Part shown: positions 32,009 through 42,945 of the stretch, in pieces
Layout: every line of letters begins with the position of its first letter
How positions within the stretch are numbered: the stretch's first letter is position 1
Source: Nissolia schottii
Lineage: Eukaryota; Streptophyta; Magnoliopsida; Fabales; Fabaceae
Reading direction: 5' to 3'
DNA: 64,000 nt
Assembly (NCBI GenBank): GCA_003254905.1
Contig: QANU01030664.1
Span: 31,372-95,371, forward strand
Translations under genes and position numbers: made by a program
The notes under the pieces: model-generated
The model's input: the letters and a program-made list of their open reading frames with translations, nothing else
What the model was told of the DNA's origin: nothing
Databases searched by the model: none

Positions 32009-35000
32009 TGTAACATCCCGATTTTTCGTTAGAGAAATATTCGTAAAATATAAATAATTAATTAATTTTCTAAGCATGATTAGGGAATTAAGATGGAAAA
32101 TTTTAGCTAAAATATCCCTAGGAATTTGGACGTGTCGCGATAGAAAATTCGGCAGACAACCGAACAGTCGTTGTTCGCTGATGAACCTTTGGCATGCAAA
32201 ATGGTGTCCGTGAAAATAATCTCCCGGAGGAAAATTTCACAAACACCTTTAATATTAATACCCTTAGGTAGGTGGGAATTAGAGGATCGCGATGGTACAA
32301 ACAGAATATTTTTCGGATGACCGAGTGCGCGACGCACTGAGATTGCGAGTGATAAAACACGAGCGAACCGGAACCGGGAGAGAATAAAATCTCACCAGCA
32401 GCAAGGTGAAGGGCTGCACGGTTTTTTGAAGGGGTTTTGGGTCAAAAATATCCCCTAAATCAAGCTTCTAAATTTCCATCACCATACCTTCCTTACACAT
32501 ACCTTCCTTACACATGCCCATACCCACCCATACCTAAGCCCATGCCTTACACTATTCACCTCCTTTTCTTTATTTCAAAAAAATCAATTAATTTCCTCAC
32601 AAATCAGCCTCCAAAAAACTAGCTCATCTTCCCCCAAAATCTCAAGAATTTCATCTTCTACATTCTCCCAAAAACACACACCAAACTAAGCTTCAAAGCA
32701 CACCACCAAACCACCAAGAGATCAAGCACTTCTTCCACCTCCTTCCACCTTCCACAACCGAACCACACCCCCAAAGTCTCCTCATCTTAGTTTCATTTTC
32801 TTACACTCACAACCAAGAGGAACAACATCATCATCCTCTTCATTGTGCAAGGTCCTCATTTTGGAGAAAGGTGACATAAAGCTTTGGGAACATCAAGGCT
32901 TGTGGAACTTCACTCCCAACTCCCTTCACCAACCTTTTTGAGAGGTGGGTACACTTGGCTTGGTCACCCCTTGGTGGCTTATGTTTGCTTGTATGTGTTT
33001 ATGTGCTTGTATGCTCTATGAACATGTTATGTTAGAAATGTTATGCTAGGACTTAGGAGAAAATGCACATAATATGTGTTTTATGCTTAAAAATAAATTT
33101 ACTTGTATTATTAAGGATTTGTTTTAAATGAATGTGATTTGAAGATGATAATATGTGATTTATAAATGCTGGAGTATGTGGAAAAATGTTTTTAGGGTTG
33201 TACATGAAAGAATCTTGAGGAAAGGTGACATAGAGCAAAAATGGAGTTTTTGGCATAAAAGGGCAAAATGGTCAAATCTGTAATTTCGGGTGTTTGGGCT
33301 AAAAATCTGGGTTTATTATCATGAAAAATGGGTTCAGAGATATCAAAAACCTTGGGGTCAAGACTTGAGTCCATTGGAGTGTGGTTAACTAAAATTTTGA
33401 AGGAAATCGGTTTTATGGGCAAAAATGGCATTTTGATCAAAAAAGGGCAAATCTGTAATTTCGGGTGTTTGGGCTAAAAATCTGGGTTTAGTATCATGAA
33501 AAATGGGTTCAGAGATATTAAAAACCTTAGGGTCAAATCTTGAGTCCATTGGGTTATGGAGAAATAAAATTCCAAAGAAAAATCAGTTTTTCGGACAAAA
33601 ATGACATTTTGGGCTTATGGGGGCATAACTGTAATTTCGAGTGAGGAACTTAAAAATCTGGGTTCGTTTTCATAAAAAGTGGGTTCAGAACTATGAAAAA
33701 CCTTAGGGTCAAGTCTTGATTCCATTGGGTCTTTGAGAACAAAAAAATTCCAAAGAAAATAGGGCGTTTGGGGGGGGCAAACGATAATTTTGGAAAAAGG
33801 GGGCAAACTGCAATTTCGTGGAACTGGGAGTGAAATCTGACTTTTTAATCATGAAAAATGGTCTTAGGCTATCCAAAAACCTTGGAGTAAGGTCTTGGAC
33901 CTCTCCAGTTTCTGATTACAAATTCCTGACAGAAAACGGACACATGCTCCGCGATTTTTAGAATAAATACTGAATATGTCTGTTTACGTTTAGGATATGT
34001 TTAAACATGAGATGTCGAGCTATGTATGTCCTATGTGTTATGTATTGCATGAATATATGAATATGTGCCAGATGTGCTATGTGCTTCATGAATAGATTTT
34101 TAGAAAGTATGAACTTATGATGAAAACGATTTATGGGAAATGGAAAGTATGTTAATGATTATGAACTGAGAATTTATGTTTAAGGCTTATGATCTATTGA
34201 CTGGAATGGAATGTATTGATATATGTCTTATATGATTATGTGTGATGGAAATGGTTTTACAAAAGGAAAGGAAAAAGGGAAAGGAAAGGGAAAGGTATCG
34301 GGCAGGACGTCACTAAGTCCCAAAAAGGAAAAAGGAAGGGAAGGAAAAATGAATCTTTTCCTAGCTGTGCCACTAGCCGGCAGGAAAGGCAAGCTGAACC
34401 CTGGGCATGCTTCGTCCCTAGCATAAGGACGGAGTAGGGTCCCCTCGCCATCCCTAGCATAAGGATGGATTCTCCTATCGTGAGCTACTAAGGTTTAGCG
34501 TGGCCTAGTCCTCACGATACTGAGACAACAAGGAAGCCTGTCGTGGTAGGCCACCGTTACGGGGGGGTTGAGCTTGAAGTATGTGCTCTGAGTGATATAA
34601 CTGTACATAAGTGGATGTGTGAAGAAGCTTATAATTAAAATGGGCACGGTTATAAGTGGGCGCACACGGAAGCTTATTATGTGATTATGTGAATTATGTG
34701 ATTATATGTGATTTAGGAAGTAAGGTAGAGAACAGATGACTTAGTTAATGAAGAATAGGTTCCCCCAGTCACCTAGTAAAGTAGATAAAGCTGTTCAGGA
34801 CTTTAGGCCAAACAATAATCAGTAGGATGTTAGTATGCATGTTCACTTAGAAACACCTGAGCGGCCGGTTGATAAGTGAGTTAAAAAGATCCCCCGACGC
34901 CAAGGTAAACCACTGAGGACGAATGTTCTCACCCGCACTCACTTATGCTTCCAGGGGCAGACGTGAGCTATGATAAGCAACGAGAGGATCAGAAAAGAAT

Positions 35001-35441
35001 GGAGGACAAGCCACCGATGACGGACAGACAGATCTTCAAGGCTATGAAGACACGCAAGGCTAGTGATATGCTAGCCAAACCTTTGTGATGTATATGGATG
35101 ACTATAACATGTATATGTAACTTTACTATAATATTATATGATTGGTTGTACTTATCTGTGAAGGACCAGGTACTTGCTTATGTAATTATTTTATGCTATG
35201 AATGGCTATTAGTTGTATGCCTCAAGCACTATCGTTTGCCTTATATATACACTTTGATTCACACATGGCTCATATTTCATGAATAAGCACTCAGTAGAAA
35301 AGTTTTAAATTGGTCCATATTTTCCTTAATCTAGTATTTTCGAAAAAGTAATAAGGGACTATGAATATTCCCACCAAGTGATTAACAACCTAGTGAGCAT
35401 TGCATACTGCTCGAGGGTATGCAGTTAGCTAGGGTGTTACA
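32009..35441 (+). repeat. 5' LTR of element C (3,433 bp)
   Basis: TGTAACATCCCG to GGGTGTTACA. No clear TATA box. Candidate donor near 32945 (GAGAGGTGGGTAC). A region with about 150-bp imperfect repeats (33240-33850, around AAAAATCTGGGTTT and ACCTTGGGGTC or ACCTTAGGGTC). Two matched hairpins at 34413-34467. Shared LTR block at 34770-34830. After the candidate acceptor (TTCCAG, 34954-34959) a frame of about 45 codons (S-Y-D-K-Q-R-E-D-Q-K) ends in TGA near 35085; the 3' LTR keeps the same frame open. Confidence 0.85.
34413..34467 (+). repeat. Two hairpins with the same loop and covarying stems
   Basis: CGTCC-CTAGCATAA-GGACG and CATCC-CTAGCATAA-GGATG. The loop is identical and the only stem difference is compensated on the other arm. 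Confidence 0.75.
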
Positions 35442-36662
35442 GTTGGTGTCAGAGTAGTTTGGTCCAAGTGAGCCTAAGGACTGAGCTTATCTGCACTTCC
35501 GAGCGTACTCTCTTGTTAGCTTGCACGGTGTTTAAGTATAACACCTTGGTGTATAAGGTCCAAGTGTATGGGTCGGGGTTCACTCGTACCGGAACACCGA
35601 TTTGTCCTTGTTTCTTGTGCACATTCAGAATCAGTTCGCCATGCACTAAGTCTTATCTTTTGAGATAAGGGGTAGTGTGGCATAATGCACTCTAACACTT
35701 TGCTTTCATTCAACTGTTGCATTTTTCAGGAACATAGAGCCTAGCTAACTCTGTGTCTTGTTAAGTGTATTCAGGGCTTGATAGCTAGTGCAGAGTGGAC
35801 TCTGTAAATCTTATTCTCGACGAACTTGGCCTTCAGCTAAGTGTCTCCCTGCGATTAGGCCGTTACTCATTGGAAGAGGACGGATTGTTCGGGAAATGAA
35901 CCCCTAACCAAGGAGAAACCCTTTGTTCATTCTCTGAATTAAAGCACTCCTTCACACAATGCATCCTCTCTCCTCATAAAGGATTCTTTGGAAAATTCCT
36001 TGCTCCTATCCTTGATGAGACACTCCCCTATGTCTTATATTCTGACCTTTATAAGAGATCCTAGGGAAAAACCCGAGCCTTTACATCCTTTTAAATTCAG
36101 TGCCTCTACGAATCTTTGACTTTCCTTGTGGACGGTTTTCAGGTAAGGATCGAATGTTCTCTTCTTCCGAAGGAATAGACTCAGAGATAGGTCTTTCCCT
36201 TCTTTCTGTGGCCTATCCTAAGGATCATGCCACCTCGTTCCCCCATAATCTAGTTGGTTTTGTCAATTTGTTCCGACGGACCGACGGAGTCGGATCACGA
36301 TTCTTTTTGCTTCTCAAGCAGATCAAGCCTTCGCTTTCTGAAATTCAAACCATGATGCAAGTTGTGCCCTTTGCATCTGATAGGAAAATTTGACTTAACA
36401 ATTTTTATAAACTACCTATGAAAAGCATTCAAAAATAATAATAATAATAATAATGAAATAATAAAACCCCTTAAGCATATGGTAAGATTTTCGAATGACT
36501 AAAAGATCTTTAGAAAACGCCTGGTTACGTTGGGTAACCCATGAGGTTGGTTGGGGGATCGGTGGAAATCTGATAGTGAAAAGACTGGTAGGAATCTTAT
36601 AGGTTTAGTATACCCTTGCCTTCGCCATAAGTTTAAATGTTATGAACAGACAGGTAATTCCC
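35442..36662 (+). other. Leader/internal region of element C, no recognisable gene
   Basis: The primer site at 35444-35455 reads TGGTGTCAGAGT (two mismatches to the initiator-tRNA type). The following DNA does not resemble the T leader beyond the first about 50 bp, and no Gag motif is seen. An open stretch at 36100-36393 has no recognisable domain. A short (AAT)n tract is at 36430-36455. Confidence 0.55.
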
Positions 36663-37444
36663 NNNNNNNNNNNNNNNNNNNNNNNNNNNNNNNNNNNNNN
36701 NNNNNNNNNNNNNNNNNNNNNNNNNNNNNNNNNNNNNNNNNNNNNNNNNNNNNNNNNNNNNNNNNNNNNNNNNNNNNNNNNNNNNNNNNNNNNNNNNNNN
36801 NNNNNNNNNNNNNNNNNNNNNNNNNNNNNNNNNNNNNNNNNNNNNNNNNNNNNNNNNNNNNNNNNNNNNNNNNNNNNNNNNNNNNNNNNNNNNNNNNNNN
36901 NNNNNNNNNNNNNNNNNNNNNNNNNNNNNNNNNNNNNNNNNNNNNNNNNNNNNNNNNNNNNNNNNNNNNNNNNNNNNNNNNNNNNNNNNNNNNNNNNNNN
37001 NNNNNNNNNNNNNNNNNNNNNNNNNNNNNNNNNNNNNNNNNNNNNNNNNNNNNNNNNNNNNNNNNNNNNNNNNNNNNNNNNNNNNNNNNNNNNNNNNNNN
37101 NNNNNNNNNNNNNNNNNNNNNNNNNNNNNNNNNNNNNNNNNNNNNNNNNNNNNNNNNNNNNNNNNNNNNNNNNNNNNNNNNNNNNNNNNNNNNNNNNNNN
37201 NNNNNNNNNNNNNNNNNNNNNNNNNNNNNNNNNNNNNNNNNNNNNNNNNNNNNNNNNNNNNNNNNNNNNNNNNNNNNNNNNNNNNNNNNNNNNNNNNNNN
37301 NNNNNNNNNNNNNNNNNNNNNNNNNNNNNNNNNNNNNNNNNNNNNNNNNNNNNNNNNNNNNNNNNNNNNNNNNNNNNNNNNNNNNNNNNNNNNNNNNNNN
37401 NNNNNNNNNNNNNNNNNNNNNNNNNNNNNNNNNNNNNNNNNNNN
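36663..37444. other. Assembly gap (782 N)
   Basis: Sequence is unknown here. Reading frames that seem to cross it are artefacts. The flanks show that the missing DNA includes the rest of C's internal region and nearly 3 kb of its 3' LTR, so the true gap is longer than 782 bp. Confidence 0.98.
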
Positions 37445-37927
37445 AGACGTGAGCTATGATAAGCAACGAGAGGATCAGAAAAGAACGGAGGACAAGCCAC
37501 CGATGACGGACAGACAGATCTTCAAGGCTATGAAGACACGCTGGGCTAGTGATACGCTAGCCGAACCTTTGTGATGTATATGGATGACTATAACATCTAT
37601 ATGTAACTTTACTATAATATTATATGATTGTTTGTACTTATCGGTGAAGGACCAGGTACTTGCTTATGTAATTATTTTATGCTATGAATGGCTATTAGTT
37701 GTATGCCTCAAGCACTATCGTTTGCCTTATATATACACTTTGATTCACACATGGCTCATATTTCATGAATAAGCACTCAGTAGAAAAGTTTTAAATTGGT
37801 CCATATTTTCCTTAATCTAGTATTTTCGAAAAAGTAATAAGGGACTATGAATATTCCCACCAAGTGATTAACAACCTAGTGAGCATTGCATACTGCTCGA
37901 GGGTATGCAGTTAGCTAGGGTGTTCCA
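37445..37927 (+). repeat. 3' LTR of element C, last 483 bp
   Basis: Matches 34965-35441 with about ten differences and ends beside the CTAGG duplication. Confidence 0.9.
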
Positions 37928-39024
37928 CTAGGTCCTCAGTGAGTTTCCTGTGGCTACTAGGGGTTCATTTACTCGAGTATCCTCCAGGCCGCTCAGGGGT
38001 TCTTTACGTGATCATGCATACTACAAACCCTACTGATTATTATCTTTTACTAAGACCCTGAACAGCTTTATATAAATTTAGCTAGGTGAATAGGGACTAG
38101 TCTTTCTTACTACGGCTACGTTCTTATGACCCTTATCTTTTGATCGTAATTACACTACTCGTCTCGGGTCGTTCCCTTGACGATACATAATGCACAAACA
38201 GTTATTCATAATGCTTAAATAGCTATACATACATGTTTATCATCACATCATCAGTCATCAATTCATCCATTTAATCATATAGTGCATGAGGGAATTTGGG
38301 GATCTCTTACGCGCTCTGTGGCTGCATCCTACTTAGTCCTTCACACCTTTGTAGCCGTGGCCTCAGACTACAACCTCTTTTTGCTACTATTGTATCGACC
38401 CGGCGGCGCTCTTTACCGGTGTGGTAGCTAACCACATAAGGCTCATAGGAGGTAAACATCAAATACAATTAGTGCAACCATCCCCTGTGGCATGGCGAGG
38501 GATCAGACCTATGAAAGATTAGGCGCGGACGCGCTTAGATCGGCCCTATGACACGATTCGGTTTCATTTTCCTCTTTTAGTGGGGCCCCTTAGTCATCAT
38601 CTCATTCGTGCAGGCCTATGCCTATTTTACTTGTGTGGGCCTATGCCCGTTTTGCATCTTTGGGCCTATGCCCATTTTGCCGTTATGAGGTCTCTCTACC
38701 TGCGTTGGTCGTGACCAATTCGTCTTGCCAAATTGGCGAGGGGCGTGTCTGTAAGACTTTGCCAAGAGAATAGGGTTTCCCTAACTATAAAACTACTGAC
38801 TCTGGCTAAGGCCATCCGAATCCATGGTGATTCGTCGCCTCTGCTCTACTTTTATTCCCTAGGGTTCAATTATGATCTTCGTTAAATTTTAGCGTGAACT
38901 TCCAATTGTCTAAAGCCGTCCTAACTCTTACGACGACCCTACCTCATGATGCATGCTCAAACACATAGATATGGCCTAACCTTACTCATTGGATCCCTTA
39001 GAAACCTTCAACTCCCAACTCTGC

Positions 39025-39260
39025 CAGGTTTCATTCGAATACTAGCTGTGGTATTCGAATGAAATCTCTCGGAGTCCTTTCATTCGATTGGAATAGGCTT
39101 TCATTCGACTGCACTCCCTCGGCATTCTTTCATTCGAATACTAAGGGATTCATTCGATTGAATTCCTAAAAATTTGCCTCATTTGACTGCTGAGGAATTC
39201 ATTCGAGGGAAAGCTCACCTGGGCTTTTATTCGACTGAATTCCTGTAGTATTCGAATGAA
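39025..39260. repeat. CATTCGAATG palindrome cluster in the LTR of D
   Basis: About ten units, including TTCATTCGAATAC, GGTATTCGAATGAAA, TTTCATTCGATTG and ATTCATTCGATTGAATTC, spaced 15-30 bp. Positional counterpart of 5019-5180 and 11690-11905. Confidence 0.75.
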
Positions 39261-39427
39261 GACTACAAAAATCGCCTCCCGAGACTCTAGTTCTCAAATC
39301 TTTACTATTCCTAGGGTTCCAAGTAGTACAGTTACGCGTTCCATTTCTCCATCGTTCACAAAACCCTTTTTACATTATTTCCCCCCAAAATACTACTTAA
39401 TAGTTTTGTAGTCAGATATACACATAG

Positions 39428-42400
39428 TGTAACAACCCGACTTTTTCCCTTCAGTTAAGATGTTATCTAGGAAAGAATTAAAAATATAATAAGAAGGAAA
39501 CGGTGAGATAAAAATAAAATAAAATTCAAATATTAATTTTATCTCTGGAATATTAGTTAGAAATAATAATTCTGCGATCTTGTGGCGTCCAGTGACGTTT
39601 GGATCGAAATTAGGGTTTTATTATAATTTCCTCACGACTCATAGGAGCCTGTAAAATATATTAATATGAAATTAAATGTAAGAATATGTCAACTAAGATT
39701 TAAATATTAACAAGGATAATTAATAGGTCACAATGGTGTGTCCAGAATATTTTTAGGACGTCCGGACATAAATAATTAATGAGCGAATATGACCTAAAAT
39801 ACACTAAGGGTAAAATTGGAATTATGGATGACCAAGGGATTAGAAACCCACGGCCAGCCCTCATGCAGCCCCCAAACCCGAAAACATACATACACATATT
39901 CACCAAAGTTCTTTCATTTTTCTCCTAAGGTTCCAAGACCTCAAAGTTTCAAATCCACCACGATTCAATCATCGTCCTTTGCTTCCATAACTCAAATTCA
40001 TTCTCAAATCTATCAAGAAGGCAAGCTAGCATCAAGGTTAAGAGTTTCTCTTCAAGTGGAAGCAAGAACATCAAGTTCCATAACCCTAATCTTTCATAAC
40101 CTAGGTTTTCTCTTTTCTTGACAAAGAGAAGTTCAAGCATCATCATAATTCATTCCTAAGCATACAAAGAAGACAAGCAAGAGTGGTTAGTGAGTTTTTC
40201 ATCCCTTGGTGAAAATCCAAGCTTCCATCACCTAGGTTTGCACTAATTATGCAAAGATTTCATTTTAGGTCAAGAAGACTTCAAACAAGCAAGCAAGGCT
40301 TGATTTCCTCTTCTCTCTAGCATTAACAAGTTCTTGACGAAGTGGGTAACTCTAGTTCCTCACCTCTTTGATGGTGAATGGTTGTTATGTGATGCTATGT
40401 GTATGTTTATGATTATGCTTGATTTTATGCTTATGTATGTTAGCAATTTGGCTAGGCTTAGGAAGACAATTCTGAAGGGTCTTGTGACCTGGATTAGGTA
40501 GGATTATTGTGTTGGAATTATGTGTGAAACTCAATCAGGTGCCATGGGAAGCCAAGGGAAGAAAATGGAAGAGAAGAGAAATTCGGTTTTCAGCTTTCGC
40601 ACAGGGGCCGCTGAGCGGAGTCTCAGGCGCCGCGGAGCGGACTGACGCCCACGTGGAAAGTTAAAAAGGATATTTTTGATGTAAGGCGGTGGAGAAGATT
40701 CGGGAAGAGTGACGAGTGGTTCCGCGGAGAGAGATTGAGAGACGTTTGTATCAAATGGCGCCTAGACTGGTGCTGAGTAGTTCTGCGGACAGGAAGAAGA
40801 GTCTAGTGGGTTGTTGAGCAGCGCCCCTGAATGGGTGCTGAGTAGCTCCGTGGAAAATGATTGAAAGAAGTCTGAAGTTGTCGTGAGTTCTGCGGAAAGT
40901 GATCTAGAGAAGTCCGAAGAGTTGATGAGCGGGCACCTGGAATGGTGCCGAGTGTTTCCGCAGAGAGTGACTGAGAGGAACCTAGAAGGTGATGAGCGGG
41001 TGCCTGGAGTTCCTGAGTGGGTTCCGCGGAGGTTTCCTAGTGTTGCTGAGTTGTTCCCTGGAGTTCCTGAATAGGTTCTATGGAGGTTCCCCGGAGAGAG
41101 TTTCTGAGCGGGTTCTGCGGAGGGACCCTGTAGTTGCTGAAAGGGTTACATAGAGAGTGCTGAGGGGACCCTAGGGTACTACTGTTGCGGCTTGAGACCA
41201 GGATGTCTTAGGGAAACCTTCTTGAGACACATAGTCTAGTATTTATTGCTATGGATCATGATTGATAATCTAATTCTATGAAGTATATGCTATATGTGAA
41301 GAAAATGTCCTGAACATGCATATTACATGTAATCTGTGATCATATCTATAGCATTCCATGCATTCATGATACACCTAGTTAAAGACATTAGAATTAACTC
41401 TAAGATAAGTAAAAATGCTGAAATGAACCATAGGGAACAAGTATGCCATTCTGCAGGTACCCAAAATGCTGAAATGCTGAAAAAGGGCCAATGCCCAATG
41501 CTGCTGAAACAGGGCAAATGCCCAATGCTGAAATTGGCTATATGCCACATGCTGAACAGGCCGTGATCACGTGAGCCGATTATGATCCCACTTCAGGAGG
41601 TCGAGGCATCCTGAATGTGGAAGCCCGCCACAAGTGGTGTCGATATGGCATACCTGGAGGTGTGCGGTTACCACGCCTAGGCATTGTCGAAAGGGGGCAA
41701 GCTTAGGTGTGGGTACAATATCCGCCCACTGTCGAGGGGTCTCGAGGGGGCACACGGCAGGTGGAAGCCCATCGCAGGAAGGTCCAGACAGTGTCGGCCT
41801 ACACTGAGGGTGCGAGGTTATTCCGTCATATTAGTGTCAGCAGAGGACATTACTATGGTGGGAATAACACATATGCTGTTATGCTGTTATACTCTGTTAT
41901 GCTGTTATATTCTGTTATGCTGTTATATTCTGTTATGCACATGTACACTCTGTTAATTATGTTATGATGAATATACTCTGAATATAGTCTGGTATACTGT
42001 TTGATTACTCTGAATGTATAGTTTGCTGTTATGCCGTACCGTCAAGGGCACGCTCGAGACAGTTTTCACGAAATGTTAATTAGCACGAGAATGTAGTAAA
42101 CAAGAGTAGTTCCCATATCACACAATAAAGCAGATAAAGCCGTTCAGATAGGCTAGATAATAATTGGTAGGATATTTAGTATGTATGTTCACTTAGAGAT
42201 TTTTGAGCGGCCTGAAGTCCGACATAATCTGGTACGAGACTCAGGAACTAAAGTTATTCCCACTGAGAACCTACCGTTCTCATTCCCACTGTTTTATGAC
42301 TTCAGGTACAGAAGATGAGTCGTATTTTGAAGATGCAGATGAGCTGCCAGATGAGCCATGAGCGGCTATGATGAGCCATGAGCGGCTATGATTGGATGAG

Positions 42401-42821
42401 CTTAGAGAGAGATAGCTGTTTAGATTTTTGCCAAGGACATACTGAGTAGCATTCCAGTAGTCCTTATATTTTTATGTGATGTAGTTTGAATTATGTATTC
42501 AGCACTTCAGCTTATGTATATGAGATGTATATTTTACTTACTGTATACACAATGATGTGACTTTGTTTGATGGACCACCTGGATATGTATTGAATATTTT
42601 ACTATCTTATAATTACACGTTTTTTTTATATTGTTCTTTCTGACGCATGGCTCTATTTTAATAATTATGCAATGTAAATGTAAAGTTTAAAATCGGTCCT
42701 TATTTTCCTAAACTACTATTTTCGAAAGATTTCTATGGACTAAGGTATTCCGACCAAGTAGACAACAACCTAGTGAGCTTTGTTTACTACGTACGGGTAA
42801 ACAGTTAGCTAGGGTGTTTCA
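39428..42821 (+). mobile_element. Solo LTR of the T family (3,394 bp), copy 1
   Basis: TGTAACAACCCGAC to GGTGTTTCA, with perfect CATAG duplications (39423-39427 and 42822-42826). It carries a candidate donor near 40340 (GAAGTGGGTAACTC), decayed CGCTGAGCG palindromes (40605-41165), the 27-bp unit in two copies (about 41470-41540), a TATGCTGTTA minisatellite (41873-41940), the shared LTR block (about 42105-42175) and a short acidic frame after the candidate acceptor at 42305 (T-E-D-E-S-Y-F-E-D-A-D-E-L-P-D-E-P-stop). Confidence 0.92.
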
Positions 42822-42945
42822 CATAGGCACATATACAGGTAAGAATTTGAACCACATAGACAGTGAGCTTAGGATTACCCACCTCCGATCGGGATCCCGA
42901 TTCGGTGACTCTGAAGGGGAGATTGTCCTCTTCGCGATGGTGTGC

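Larger units (their letters stand above)
32009..37927 (+). mobile_element. Element C: Tekay-like LTR retrotransposon with an assembly gap
   Basis: Perfect CTAGG duplications (32004-32008 and 37928-37932) bound it. The 5' LTR is 32009-35441, then a primer site with two mismatches, about 1.2 kb of leader and internal DNA, a run of N (36663-37444), and the last 483 bp of the 3' LTR. The compared LTR ends (34965-35441 against 37445-37927) differ at only about ten sites, so the insertion is fairly young. The final base triplet ACA has become CCA. Confidence 0.88.

Noticed and set aside
36100..36393. 97-codon frame in the internal region of element C
   Set aside because: No recognisable Gag or other motif, and no second copy in the window to test conservation.
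36551..37574. Open frames of about 277-310 codons crossing the N run
   Set aside because: They consist of unknown bases; N cannot be translated and the flanks are LTR or leader DNA.
39816..40121. Frame with KLASRLRVSLQVEAR in the T-family LTR leader (also on the minus strand at 54430-54197)
   Set aside because: The DNA is conserved between copies, but starts and ends differ and the frame does not join in phase to the candidate acceptor in a consistent way. It may be leader RNA; I could not support a gene.
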